64,000 nt of DNA from UBA974 sp002292405 (lineage in GTDB: Bacteria > Bacteroidota > Bacteroidia > Flavobacteriales_D > Sanyastnellaceae). Below, piece by piece: positions 50,377-58,808 of the stretch. The DNA lies in contig CALTBR010000001.1 of assembly GCA_943842425.1 (NCBI GenBank), positions 248,001 through 312,000 of the forward strand. The letters run 5' to 3'. The stretch's first letter is position 1. Each line of letters starts with the position of its first letter. Below the pieces are notes generated by a model that was given only the letters and a program-made list of their open reading frames with translations, had not been told where the DNA came from and searched no databases. A program made the position numbers and the translations under genes.

Positions 50377-50739
50377 ATGACAGACAGGGTTATCATCTAC
50401 TTGGGTATAATTTTTTGCTGTATTTCAATTATCATTGGTGCTTTTGGCGCTCATGCTTTAGAGAGCATTATTTTTGATAAGATGGATGTTTTTAACACAG
50501 GAAGTGAGTATCATGCTTTTCACAGCCTTGCATTAATTGTTGTGGGTTCATTGAGCAAACAGTTTAAGACAGATTTAAGCCATGTTGCATCTCTGTTTGT
50601 TGCGGGTATTTTATTGTTCTCGGGATCGCTCTATACCATTGCAATATTTAAATTATCTTATCTGGGCATTGTAACCCCTATAGGCGGTTTGTGTTTCCTA
50701 AGTGGATGGATTTTATTGCTAGTGAAACTGAATAAGTAG
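50377..50739 (+). CDS. DUF423 membrane protein
   Basis: A 120-aa inner membrane protein with four hydrophobic segments. The conserved DUF423 (YgdD) pieces are visible: IIIGAFGAHALES near residue 20, GSEYHAFHSLALI near 42, AGILLFSGSLYTIAI and TPIGGLCFLSGWILL. Function is unknown. The msrB gene starts one base after the stop codon, so the two are cotranscribed. Confidence 0.85.
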   Translation: MTDRVIIYLGIIFCCISIIIGAFGAHALESIIFDKMDVFNTGSEYHAFHSLALIVVGSLSKQFKTDLSHVASLFVAGILLFSGSLYTIAIFKLSYLGIVTPIGGLCFLSGWILLLVKLNK

Positions 50740-50740
50740 T

Positions 50741-51199
50741 ATGAAATTATTAGGCTCACTGATCATCTATATTTTGCTAATGTTAGGCTTTTGTCAAAAC
50801 CCAAAGCCAACAACTCAGAACACCTCACACTTTAATCATCTGTCTGAATTTGAAAAGAGTATCATTGTAAACAAAGGGACTGAGGCACCCTTTTCTGGGG
50901 AGTACGATAAACACGATGAGGATGGCTTATATCATTGTAAGGCCTGCATGTCTCCTTTATTTAGGTCAGCGGATAAGTTTAATTCCAATTGCGGATGGCC
51001 TTCATTTGATGATGAAATCGATGGGGCTATTAAAAGAAAAACTGATTACAGTGCCGGCGTGGTTAGAACTGAAATCATGTGTTCAAATTGTGGCGGACAT
51101 CTGGGTCACGTATTTGAAGGAGAATTGTTGACAGACAAAAACCTCAGACATTGTGTAAATTCAATCAGCTTAGAATTCAAGCCCAGCGTATTTAATTGA
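50741..51199 (+). CDS. msrB: Peptide-methionine (R)-S-oxide reductase, exported
   Basis: A 152-aa MsrB. Catalytic motifs: HCKACMSPLF and CSNCGGHLGHVFEGE (two CxxC zinc sites), NSNCGWPSFD, and the active-site Cys in LRHCVNSISLEF. The N-terminus is hydrophobic and ends in LMLGFC, consistent with a lipoprotein or secreted form, so the enzyme probably repairs oxidised methionine in the periplasm. Starts one base after the DUF423 gene. Confidence 0.9.
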   Translation: MKLLGSLIIYILLMLGFCQNPKPTTQNTSHFNHLSEFEKSIIVNKGTEAPFSGEYDKHDEDGLYHCKACMSPLFRSADKFNSNCGWPSFDDEIDGAIKRKTDYSAGVVRTEIMCSNCGGHLGHVFEGELLTDKNLRHCVNSISLEFKPSVFN

Positions 51200-51218
51200 G
51201 CTGTATTAAGACTTCTAT

Positions 51219-51238
51219 TCTCACAAAGAAATGTGAGA
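51219..51238 (+). terminator. Weak hairpin after msrB
   Basis: TCTCACA and TGTGAGA form a 7-bp stem with a 6-base loop 20 bp after msrB. There is no real T run, so termination is doubtful. Confidence 0.3.
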
Positions 51239-51366
51239 TTAACGATGGGTTAAAAACAAGTATCACGGCAAAGATTTTAATTCGGGTTTTTTAGTTTATA
51301 AATCGATCATGAGCCGGTAGTTGGGATTCATTAAACGACCTTTAGTGTAAATTGCAAATAAAAACA

Positions 51367-52491
51367 ATGAATCACTTTGCTATTTTATTCTCCTCTAAAA
51401 GAAATGTTGTTTCTGCATTACTCGTTCTGCTTTTTTCTTCTTCGATGAGTTTCGGCCAAGACATCTGTCCAGGTGCAGATGTTGAAATTGCTACGCAAAG
51501 CTTTTCGTTTTCTCCTTCAGAATTGGTTGTAGACGCTGGAATGACAGTGGGGTGGGTCAACTTTGGCGGATTACACGATGTGAATGGAATTGCAAGTTCG
51601 ATTACTGGCGCTTCTTTTAACAATCCCGAGGCATTTTCAATTGGTGCGATGTCTGGGAATGCAGAAGGCGTTTGTTTGGGAACCTTCACATTTACGATTC
51701 CTGGTCTCTATAACTATGATTGCTCCATAGGAAGTCATGCTGCAAGTGGTATGGTCGCAAATATTACAGTTATGGGGGTTGTGACTGGATGCACGGATTC
51801 TTTGGCCTGTAACTATGACATTACCGCCACAGAAGATGACGATTCATGTGAATTTGCTGAATCGGGTTACGATTGTGAAGGGAACTGTGTCATTGATCTG
51901 GACGAAGATGGGATTTGCGATACGTGTCTGGAGTATGATACCATTGTGGTGGATTGTGCTTGTGACTTCTTTGACCCTGCCACCTTCACCGTATTCTTCA
52001 TCGATATCGATGAGGATAATTGTATTTTCTATGAAGATTGTTATTGCGAGTGCTACAATGATGCGGACGGAGATGGTATATGCGATGAGAATGAAACCAG
52101 CGGATGTATGAATGCAGACGCGTGCAATTACAATGTAAACTCAACAGAGGATGATGATAGCTGTGTGTTTATCGGGGACGCTTGTGATGACGAAGATGAA
52201 AGCACAGTGGATGATATAATACAAGAAGACTGTGCGTGTGCCGGAACTTCGACCTCTATCGTAGATGAGTTAGAAGATCTATCAGTGATGATTTTCCCCA
52301 ACCCAGCGACTTCGACGTTAACCATCACTTTAAATAAAAAAGCTATACTTCAAGTGTTCGATACTACAGGAAAATTAGTTGATGAAACAGGAGTAGTTTC
52401 AAGTTGGGTTTTAAATGTAAGCGACTGGGAAAAGGGTCTCTACACTGTAAAAACTCAAGAAGGAAAAACGCACAAGTTTATCGTTGAGTAG
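51367..52491 (+). CDS. Secreted plastocyanin-like copper protein with Cys-Asp repeats and T9SS domain
   Basis: A 374-aa secreted protein with signal SALLVLLFSSSMSFGQ. Residues about 30-135 form a type 1 copper (cupredoxin) domain: SFSFSPSELVVDAGMTV, GGLHDVNGIA (His ligand) and YNYDCSIGSHAASGM (Cys, His, Met ligands), so it can plausibly bind copper. GCTDSLACNYDITATEDDDS and GCMNADACNYNVNSTEDDDS repeats and an Asp-rich CNDADGDGICDENE loop follow. It ends with a T9SS type A domain (MIFPNPATSTLTI). Related to the cupredoxin-like part of the fasciclin protein at 15106, which has lost the ligands. ATG at 51367 is preferred to a TTG upstream. Confidence 0.82.
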   Translation: MNHFAILFSSKRNVVSALLVLLFSSSMSFGQDICPGADVEIATQSFSFSPSELVVDAGMTVGWVNFGGLHDVNGIASSITGASFNNPEAFSIGAMSGNAEGVCLGTFTFTIPGLYNYDCSIGSHAASGMVANITVMGVVTGCTDSLACNYDITATEDDDSCEFAESGYDCEGNCVIDLDEDGICDTCLEYDTIVVDCACDFFDPATFTVFFIDIDEDNCIFYEDCYCECYNDADGDGICDENETSGCMNADACNYNVNSTEDDDSCVFIGDACDDEDESTVDDIIQEDCACAGTSTSIVDELEDLSVMIFPNPATSTLTITLNKKAILQVFDTTGKLVDETGVVSSWVLNVSDWEKGLYTVKTQEGKTHKFIVE

Positions 52492-52498
52492 AATTAAT

Positions 52499-53824
52499 AT
52501 GAGACTGTTTTTCAATGTTTTAGTTTGTTTTCTATATGTCGGCATTTCTGCCCAAAACACTTATGTCCCAGACGATTCTTTTGAGCAATACTTAATCTTG
52601 CTGGAGATTGATGATGTCCTAGATGATTCGGTCCTTACAACCAACATTGTGGATGTTCAATCCCTTCATCTGGGCTACAGTAGCATTCACGATTTAACGG
52701 GGCTCGAAGGATTCTTGTCTTTAGATACGTTGTCGATTTCTGAATTACAGAACAGCGACATTTCGTACCTGGACATGTCTTTGGTTCCGTGGTTGAAATA
52801 TCTGGATTGCTATAACCAAAACGGCCAAATCGATTCCATCAACTTGTCTCAAAATACAGATCTACAATTCCTTGATGCTTCTGGGAATACGATCACATAT
52901 CTTGATCTGAGCAACAACACCATGCTAGAATATTTGACCTGCAATTTCAATCAAATTTCTGACATAGATTTAAGCAACAACCTGCTTATCAAAGACATTT
53001 CGATGTCCTATAACAGCTTAACAAGTTTGGACCTTGCCTTCAACGATTCTCTGATCTCATTGAGCTGTTCAGGGAATGCCATTACAGAATTAGATTTAAG
53101 CAACAAGCCCAATCTCGAATTTGTATTCTGTGAGGACAACACCTTGTCTGTTTTAGAACTCAGCAACGTGCCTGAACTGGTTCGTGTCTGGTGCACTGGC
53201 AATCAGATTTCTGAATTGGATGTGCTCAACAAACCCAACTTGGAACAGCTTATGGCAGGAGACAATCTTTTAACTTCTCTGGACTTAAGTTCTTGTGGTT
53301 CGCTCATTTGGATCTGGTTGTATTCGAATCAGTTATTTGAACTCAATGTCGCAAATGGACTCAATGCGTATATGGCTGGTTTTCCTGGTGGGGGCATTGA
53401 GTATATCCCAAATTTCACAGACAATCCCAATTTAACCTGTATTACAGTGGACAATGTTGAGCATTCTACTGAGTGGTGGAATACGGAAGGTTACCCGATT
53501 TTCAATAATCCCAATGGATATGTTTCTATCGATTCCTCGATGTATTTCTCCTCGGACTGTGCAAGTGCACTTGTTGATGAGTTGACCTCTGAAACAGTTC
53601 TCATTTATCCCAATCCGGCAAAGAACCATATTACTGTTAACCTCAACGGTATAGAAGAGACTCATACTATTTTAAAGATATATGATCTCTCTGGTAAGGT
53701 AGTTTTTGAGAAGCGATTTTCCTCTACGACTTCTCTCGATGTGTCTAACTTTGCCAAAGGAGTGTATACGCTTGAGGTTTCTAATTCTGATAAAGTGGTA
53801 AGAAGCAAAGTAGTGTTAGATTGA
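52499..53824 (+). CDS. Secreted leucine-rich-repeat protein with T9SS domain
   Basis: A 441-aa secreted protein (signal MRLFFNVLVCFLYVGISAQN). From about residue 60 to 290 it is a regular LRR array of about 20-22 residues per repeat, with LDLSNN, LTSLDLAFN, ITELDLSNKPNL, LEFVFCEDNTL patterns, so a curved protein-binding surface is likely. The C-terminus is a T9SS type A domain (IYPNPAKNHITVNL, KGVYTLEVS). It starts 7 bp after the copper protein gene, so both are on one transcript. Partner unknown. Confidence 0.82.
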   Translation: MRLFFNVLVCFLYVGISAQNTYVPDDSFEQYLILLEIDDVLDDSVLTTNIVDVQSLHLGYSSIHDLTGLEGFLSLDTLSISELQNSDISYLDMSLVPWLKYLDCYNQNGQIDSINLSQNTDLQFLDASGNTITYLDLSNNTMLEYLTCNFNQISDIDLSNNLLIKDISMSYNSLTSLDLAFNDSLISLSCSGNAITELDLSNKPNLEFVFCEDNTLSVLELSNVPELVRVWCTGNQISELDVLNKPNLEQLMAGDNLLTSLDLSSCGSLIWIWLYSNQLFELNVANGLNAYMAGFPGGGIEYIPNFTDNPNLTCITVDNVEHSTEWWNTEGYPIFNNPNGYVSIDSSMYFSSDCASALVDELTSETVLIYPNPAKNHITVNLNGIEETHTILKIYDLSGKVVFEKRFSSTTSLDVSNFAKGVYTLEVSNSDKVVRSKVVLD

Positions 53825-53876
53825 TTCATCATTAGATGTGTGGAATGAGCCTCCAATAAATCACTTAAAAAGGGTA

Positions 53877-53907
53877 TTGATTTGGGAGATGTGATGCGTT
53901 AAATTTG
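53877..53907 (+). promoter_or_regulatory. Promoter of feoA, close to the start codon
   Basis: TTG at 53877-53879 and TAAATTTG at 53900-53907 are 20 bases apart, matching the Bacteroidota -33/-7 pattern exactly. The ATG follows four bases after the -7 element, so the message would start at or near the start codon. Confidence 0.55.
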
Positions 53908-53911
53908 CGCC

Positions 53912-54163
53912 ATGAGTTTAAAAAAATTATGTGACCTGAAGCCCGACGAGATCGGAGTCATCGAAAGGGTGGATACCCCGGAGGAGGTCATGGCGCTTGT
54001 GCAGATGGGTTGTTGCGTGGGATCGGAGGTCGAAGTAAAGCACGTTGCACCACTCAATGGACCTATGGCGATTTGCACCTGTGGAAGAGTTTTAGCCGTG
54101 AGAAAGGAAGCGGCGGCTCATCTTTGGGTTAGAGTTGCTTCTGAGGAGACTCAGTTGGCATAG
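53912..54163 (+). CDS. feoA: FeoA family protein
   Basis: An 83-aa SH3-like protein of the FeoA family, thought to assist the ferrous iron channel FeoB. DLKPDEIGVIERV and MGCCVGSEVEVKHVAPLNGP are typical, with an extra ICTCGRVLAV segment. It is transcribed towards feoB, which lies on the other strand about 330 bp away, so it cannot share a transcript with it. Its own promoter lies immediately upstream. Confidence 0.85.
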   Translation: MSLKKLCDLKPDEIGVIERVDTPEEVMALVQMGCCVGSEVEVKHVAPLNGPMAICTCGRVLAVRKEAAAHLWVRVASEETQLA

Positions 54164-54187
54164 CGCTGTATTCTTCGATACGCTTAT

Positions 54188-54496
54188 TCATGACTCGAAA
54201 CCACAATGAGTAGTATTCGTTCTATTGGGTGGATAGAATTCCAAGAATGTATAGCTTTCAATATGCCTATTGATACTTAATTGGCGATTGAAAAAAGCGT
54301 CCTCTTTGAACTCATACAGCACCTCAAAAATATCTGGGACCAAATTCTCACATAGCTTTACGCGGTTAAAAATCTCGCTTGATTTTACGACATGAAAACA
54401 CAACAATTCATCAACGAAAATGTCTAAATCTGCAAAACAGTGGTAGAAAGAAGATTTGCTTTTACCAACCTCTCTAGCTAGAAACTCTGCTTTCAA
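54188..54496 (-). pseudogene. TetR-type regulator fragment
   Basis: The minus-strand frame reads GPNGLKAEFLAREVGKSKSS, then FYHCFADLDIFVDELLCFHV, the helix-turn-helix of a TetR/AcrR-type regulator, followed by about 60 residues of helical sequence (FKEDAFFNRQLSINRHIES) that lose similarity before TGA. The first helix of the DNA-binding domain is missing because the frame opens inside the feoB gene (TTG at 54496 overlapping the feoB stop). With half of a normal TetR and no proper start, it is probably a truncated remnant. Confidence 0.55.
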
Positions 54497-56643
54497 GCCA
54501 TTAGGCCCTTCATTAGAAAAGATGTATAGCCTGCTTCAAGCCATGGAATTGTAATCTTATAGAATCCATCGAAGACATGGTATGTGGCCAGAGCGGCTAA
54601 GTAGGCAAATAGGGTGTATCCGGCTGCTTGAGCAAGGGCCCAAGGCCAACTGTTAAGTTCGCGGCGCACGATTACAATTGTGCTCATGCACTGCATTGCG
54701 AACATATAGAATACAATTAGCGATGCAGCAGATGCGGTATTAAGTAAGGGTCGATTGGTGCCCGGGACGACTTCATTAGCAAGTCGGTTCTTGAGTGCAC
54801 GAATGCTTCCTTCTCCACCCTCAGGAGTGGGGTATAGGGTGTGCATCGTGCCAACGAATACTTCTCGTGCAGCGAAAGAGCTGACGATCGCAATCCCCAT
54901 TTTACCATCGTACCCGAGTGGTCGGACAATGGGCTCGATCGCATTTCCAATGCTGCCAAGCCATGATTGCTCCAATCGCTCTCCTTGATCGAGAGCTTCA
55001 CGTTCTTTCAGCGTACCTGGCCCGATAAATCCGAGTGACCAGAGGACAAGAGATATGATAAGAATAACGGATCCAGCTGCACGAAGAAAGATGGAGGCCT
55101 GACGGTATGATTGGCCTAATACGGCTTTAAGAGAAGGGATTCTGTACGCCGGCCATTCTTCTGCCGCTTCATTTTGTACCTGAGGGTTTGGGATAGCCTT
55201 ATGAATGATAAAAGCAAGAATTAAAGCTGACAAAGTTCCGATTAAATAAAGAGTATATAGAAATATACCCTGAAGGTTGAACCAGCCGAATATGATTTCA
55301 TCGGGAACAGCAAAAGCGATTAAGAAAGTGTAAACTGGAAGCCTTGCCGAGCAAGTCATCATAGGAGTGACCAGGATCGTTACCAGGCGAGCACGTTTAT
55401 CAGATATGGTTCTTGCAGCCATAATAGCAGGTACGGCACAAGCGAGTCCACCAACAAGCGAAACAGACGATCTTCCAGTAAGCCCTAAGCGGCGAAAAAA
55501 TCTATCTGAGAGATATCCGAGCCTAGCCATGTATCCGGAATGTTCTAAAAAGGCAGTAAAGACAAATAAAATAGCGATTTGTGGAACAAAAATTAAAATC
55601 CCCGACAATCCGGAAAGAAGTCCGTCCACAAGTAAACTCGTGTACCAAGCAGTAGGAAGTGTCTCAGAAATGATTGAGATCATCGAAGTAAATGCTCCAT
55701 CTATTAAATCCATTGGATATGTTGCCCAACTATAAATAGCCTGAAACATTCCGAAAAAAAGGACAGCTGCGATGAGGTTTCCCCAAATTGGGTGGGTTAG
55801 TAGTGAGTCTATTTTCTGCCTGCGCTTCAAAGCATCACGTTGTTTTATTTCGCTTTCTTTAACAGGTTTACCTGCTTGACTCAGGAGGTCCCTCACAATA
55901 GACATACGTTGCCCTGCTTCTTCGAGTTGTAATCCTGCAGGAGAAGATGTGGATTGGCTCCTCACTTTTTCCCAAGCGCGTTTTTCCTCTTCAGTAAGCC
56001 AACTCGGAGCGTGATTCATCCGAGCTAAGTGGCATAGATACCCTAACGTGCCGTATGGCATCACGGCATGAAGCGTTTTCAACGATTCTTCGATATTTTT
56101 GGGAACTTTTCTAAGGATGCTACAAACTATAGGTTGATGCAGCAATGGAGAAAGCATATTTACCCAATGAGCGGGGTCGTCTTTCAGCGCTTGAATTTCA
56201 CGAACAGGAATTCCAATCCCTTTTTCTAAAATTTCACAAAGTTGAGGATCCGCGGCCTCGTAATTCATTCTATTGAGTAGAAGAATACAAGGGATTTCCA
56301 GCTCTATAATTTGTAGTGCAAGAAATAGTTGGCCTTGAAGAGTAGACTTATCAGCGATCAGCATAATCACATCGGGGTTCCATTTTCCGCCAGGATTAAT
56401 AAGAGCATCCTCTGTAACTCTACCATCATCTGTTTGGGCATGAAGATTATAAATACCTGGAAGATCGACTAACGCCCAATTTTCAGATCCAGAGATAATG
56501 CCAGGAGCAGAACATGCTTCGACAGTAATGCCAGCTAAATTACCTACAGCAGATCGTGCGCCAGTGATTTTATTGAAAAGCGTTGACTTACCTGTATTGG
56601 GATTTCCAACAAGAGCTATGATGGTTTTATCAGGCTTTTTCAC
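54493..56643 (-). CDS. feoB: Ferrous iron transport protein B
   Basis: A 716-aa iron(II) transporter: cytoplasmic G-protein domain plus a helical membrane core. G1 is GNPNTGKSTLFNKITG, G3 is DLPGIYNL. The G4 position reads LLLNRMN, where the usual Asp is Asn, so nucleotide specificity may be altered. The membrane part has two Gate-like repeats, CAVPAIMAART and MTCSARLPVYTF, and FAAREVFVGTMHTLYP. GTG at 56643 is chosen as start; a longer frame to 56820 would overlap the EnvC-like gene by 113 bp. It is tail to tail with feoA, unlike the normal feoAB operon. Confidence 0.88.
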   Translation of the reverse strand: MKKPDKTIIALVGNPNTGKSTLFNKITGARSAVGNLAGITVEACSAPGIISGSENWALVDLPGIYNLHAQTDDGRVTEDALINPGGKWNPDVIMLIADKSTLQGQLFLALQIIELEIPCILLLNRMNYEAADPQLCEILEKGIGIPVREIQALKDDPAHWVNMLSPLLHQPIVCSILRKVPKNIEESLKTLHAVMPYGTLGYLCHLARMNHAPSWLTEEEKRAWEKVRSQSTSSPAGLQLEEAGQRMSIVRDLLSQAGKPVKESEIKQRDALKRRQKIDSLLTHPIWGNLIAAVLFFGMFQAIYSWATYPMDLIDGAFTSMISIISETLPTAWYTSLLVDGLLSGLSGILIFVPQIAILFVFTAFLEHSGYMARLGYLSDRFFRRLGLTGRSSVSLVGGLACAVPAIMAARTISDKRARLVTILVTPMMTCSARLPVYTFLIAFAVPDEIIFGWFNLQGIFLYTLYLIGTLSALILAFIIHKAIPNPQVQNEAAEEWPAYRIPSLKAVLGQSYRQASIFLRAAGSVILIISLVLWSLGFIGPGTLKEREALDQGERLEQSWLGSIGNAIEPIVRPLGYDGKMGIAIVSSFAAREVFVGTMHTLYPTPEGGEGSIRALKNRLANEVVPGTNRPLLNTASAASLIVFYMFAMQCMSTIVIVRRELNSWPWALAQAAGYTLFAYLAALATYHVFDGFYKITIPWLEAGYTSFLMKGLMA

Positions 56644-56707
56644 AATTGCAAAATGACACTTTTTACGAGTTCTGACAATACCCTTTAAAGGGTAATTATA
56701 TAAATTT

Positions 56708-57952
56708 TCACCTTGGGAAGAGCCACAACTTAGGGTCTTGTGGCGACCTCTCGCTTCCGGCGACTTTCCACACTTCGAAATGTACTGATATGCCTTTGGG
56801 GCCAGACCAAACCACCCCAAGTATAGTGGCCCTATCTATAACATCTCCTTTCTTAACTTTGAGTCCTTCAAGGTTGCTATAAACAGTTCTATATCCACCA
56901 TGTGTAACAATCACTGTTTCTCCAGCTCCAGGGAAATTGAAGACACTGCTGACGGTACCGCCAAAGATTGAAAAGACTTTAGCGCCTTTTTCAGTTGTAA
57001 TATCTACACCATTACTTTCAACGATAATTCCTGCTATTGTTGGGTGTTTATGTCTCCCGAAATCTTTTGTAACAACTCCTCGAGCGACGGGCCATGGAAG
57101 ATTGAGTTTGTTTTTCTCAAATTGTTCAGAGATGATTTTACCCTCAGGAGTAAGAGCGTATTCTCCAGCTGCGGAAGCTCTTTCTGCGGCTAATTCCGCT
57201 TCGATAATACGCTTAATTTCGTTGCTCAACCTCTTGTGTTCCTTTTCTTGGACTTTGAGTTTTTTGCGGAGTCTTTTCTCCTCTCGTTTGATCTCACTTA
57301 ACAACTCAGCACGAGTATCTCTATCTTTATTTAGAGCATCACGCTCGTTTTCTTGGTCTTGAATAGCATCCAGGATAGATACTTTCTCGTGGGTGAGTGA
57401 TTCGCGAGAATTCGCGAGATCTTGCTGAGCGTTTAAGATATCTTCAGCTTGAGCTTTTCGAATTTCCGCATATGATTGAAGCATTTTATACCTAAGTGCT
57501 GCTTGACTGAAATCTTCCGCAGCAAAGACAAACATGAGTGGATTTCTTGCAAGCTTCATCCTATAAGCCTGCTGAATCATAATGGCATATTCATTTTTTA
57601 AAGCAGAAATATGTCCTTCTAAAGCACGAATTTCAGTGTCCATTCCTACGACGGAGCGCTCTAAATTTCTTATGGATGTCTGATGATGTCTAATTAATTT
57701 TTCACGAAGCTCTATCTGTCTATCTATTAGAGTGACCTTTGAACTCGCTTCGTTTCTGTTTGTTTTTGCCTCATCAATTAGCCTCGAAGTTGTTAGGAGT
57801 TGGCCTTCAATTTTTTCACGTTCTGCGGTGAGAGAAGCTTTCTTATTTGTTTGTGATAAAACAGGTTGAAAAGCGCTTAACACGACAACTGCTAAAAAAA
57901 AGAGCAGCCCATTTATATTTACCCGATTTCTATAGAGATTGACGGCGTTCAT
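56708..57952 (-). CDS. EnvC-like murein hydrolase activator (M23 fold)
   Basis: A 414-aa protein with a signal/anchor helix (GLLFFLAVVVLSAFQPVLSQ), a long coiled coil (about 35-250, with SLTAEREKIEGQLLTTSRLI and EKRLRKKLKVQEKEHKRLSN), and a C-terminal LytM/M23 domain (FGRHKHPTIAGIIVESNGVD, VIVTHGGYRTVYSNLEGLKV, HFEVWK). The zinc ligands are incomplete (HFEVW instead of HxH), as in EnvC, which does not cut itself but activates amidases at division. ATG at 57952 is preferred; the start overlaps the DUF4292 gene by 23 bp. Part of a dense minus-strand cluster. Confidence 0.83.
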   Translation of the reverse strand: MNAVNLYRNRVNINGLLFFLAVVVLSAFQPVLSQTNKKASLTAEREKIEGQLLTTSRLIDEAKTNRNEASSKVTLIDRQIELREKLIRHHQTSIRNLERSVVGMDTEIRALEGHISALKNEYAIMIQQAYRMKLARNPLMFVFAAEDFSQAALRYKMLQSYAEIRKAQAEDILNAQQDLANSRESLTHEKVSILDAIQDQENERDALNKDRDTRAELLSEIKREEKRLRKKLKVQEKEHKRLSNEIKRIIEAELAAERASAAGEYALTPEGKIISEQFEKNKLNLPWPVARGVVTKDFGRHKHPTIAGIIVESNGVDITTEKGAKVFSIFGGTVSSVFNFPGAGETVIVTHGGYRTVYSNLEGLKVKKGDVIDRATILGVVWSGPKGISVHFEVWKVAGSERSPQDPKLWLFPR

Positions 57953-58808
57953 AATTAGCGGGTGGGTCAAAAAGCATGTCGTATTTCTTGTTTACTCTGC
58001 TTCGTTTTACATTTAAAGTGCACTTAAGATCTACCCCATCTCCAGTCGCAGTTATTTTCGTTTTTGACGGCATATATCCTTGTTTATGCCCTTCATTTCC
58101 AAATCTTTTAACCGTCACATAAAGACCACTTTCGATATGTCTGAAGACATCCTTAACAGGAGTGAACCCTATGCCATCAAACCAATAGCTTTTAACAATT
58201 AATTCGGAAATCTCAGTCTTGTTGATTAATCTCTCAGCTTTTCTATCGGAAACCCCTTCCATTAATTTCTTCACCCTTCTTGGAATTTTTTCAACCAGTT
58301 CATAATTTACCCCATCAACCATAGACACATATTTATCATTAAAAGGATTTAGCTCGAGAGAAGTTCCACTAAAAAGATCTTGAAAAGAGTTAAAGTCAAA
58401 TGGAATGCCAAGCAAGTTTTCTAACTGAAGATAGTCTCCTTCAAATACAAACTTGTTTAAAGGGACCTTGCTGATCACCTTCACGGAGTCTCTAAGTAGC
58501 ATAACCCTAGCGATTTCCACACCGAGTGCCGGAGATACGCTGATCCAAATAGCACTATCTTTCTTCATCCTCACGCTGAGCGTAAAAGACTTGGACTCGT
58601 CGCTAACTCTAATGTCCGTGTCGATCTTCATCCCTAACCAATTCCAATCGAGAGAAGCGTTATCAACCTTCTTCAATATAGAAACCGGATCCATTGATTT
58701 CAAGGGTTTACCACCAGCAATTCGTTTTTCATTAGAACAGCTCGTGATTGTGCTAGCAAGAATAAAAAAAATAGATGTAAAGATTATTATTTTATGGAGC
58801 TGCATCAT
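57930..58808 (-). CDS. DUF4292 lipoprotein
   Basis: A 292-aa lipoprotein (IIIFTSIFFILASTITSC, lipobox ITSC). The body (SWISV-like beta strands, AIWISVSPALGVEIARVMLL, YVSMVDGVNYELVEKIPRR) resembles the DUF4292 fold, a LolA/LolB-like half barrel, common in Bacteroidota. A role in outer membrane lipoprotein or LPS handling is possible but unproven. Its start overlaps the TPR gene stop (ATGA). Confidence 0.78.
   Translation of the reverse strand: MMQLHKIIIFTSIFFILASTITSCSNEKRIAGGKPLKSMDPVSILKKVDNASLDWNWLGMKIDTDIRVSDESKSFTLSVRMKKDSAIWISVSPALGVEIARVMLLRDSVKVISKVPLNKFVFEGDYLQLENLLGIPFDFNSFQDLFSGTSLELNPFNDKYVSMVDGVNYELVEKIPRRVKKLMEGVSDRKAERLINKTEISELIVKSYWFDGIGFTPVKDVFRHIESGLYVTVKRFGNEGHKQGYMPSKTKITATGDGVDLKCTLNVKRSRVNKKYDMLFDPPANYERRQSL

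Noticed and set aside
56644..56820. N-terminal extension of feoB
   Set aside because: It overlaps the well-formed end of the EnvC-like gene by 113 bp and has no FeoB similarity.
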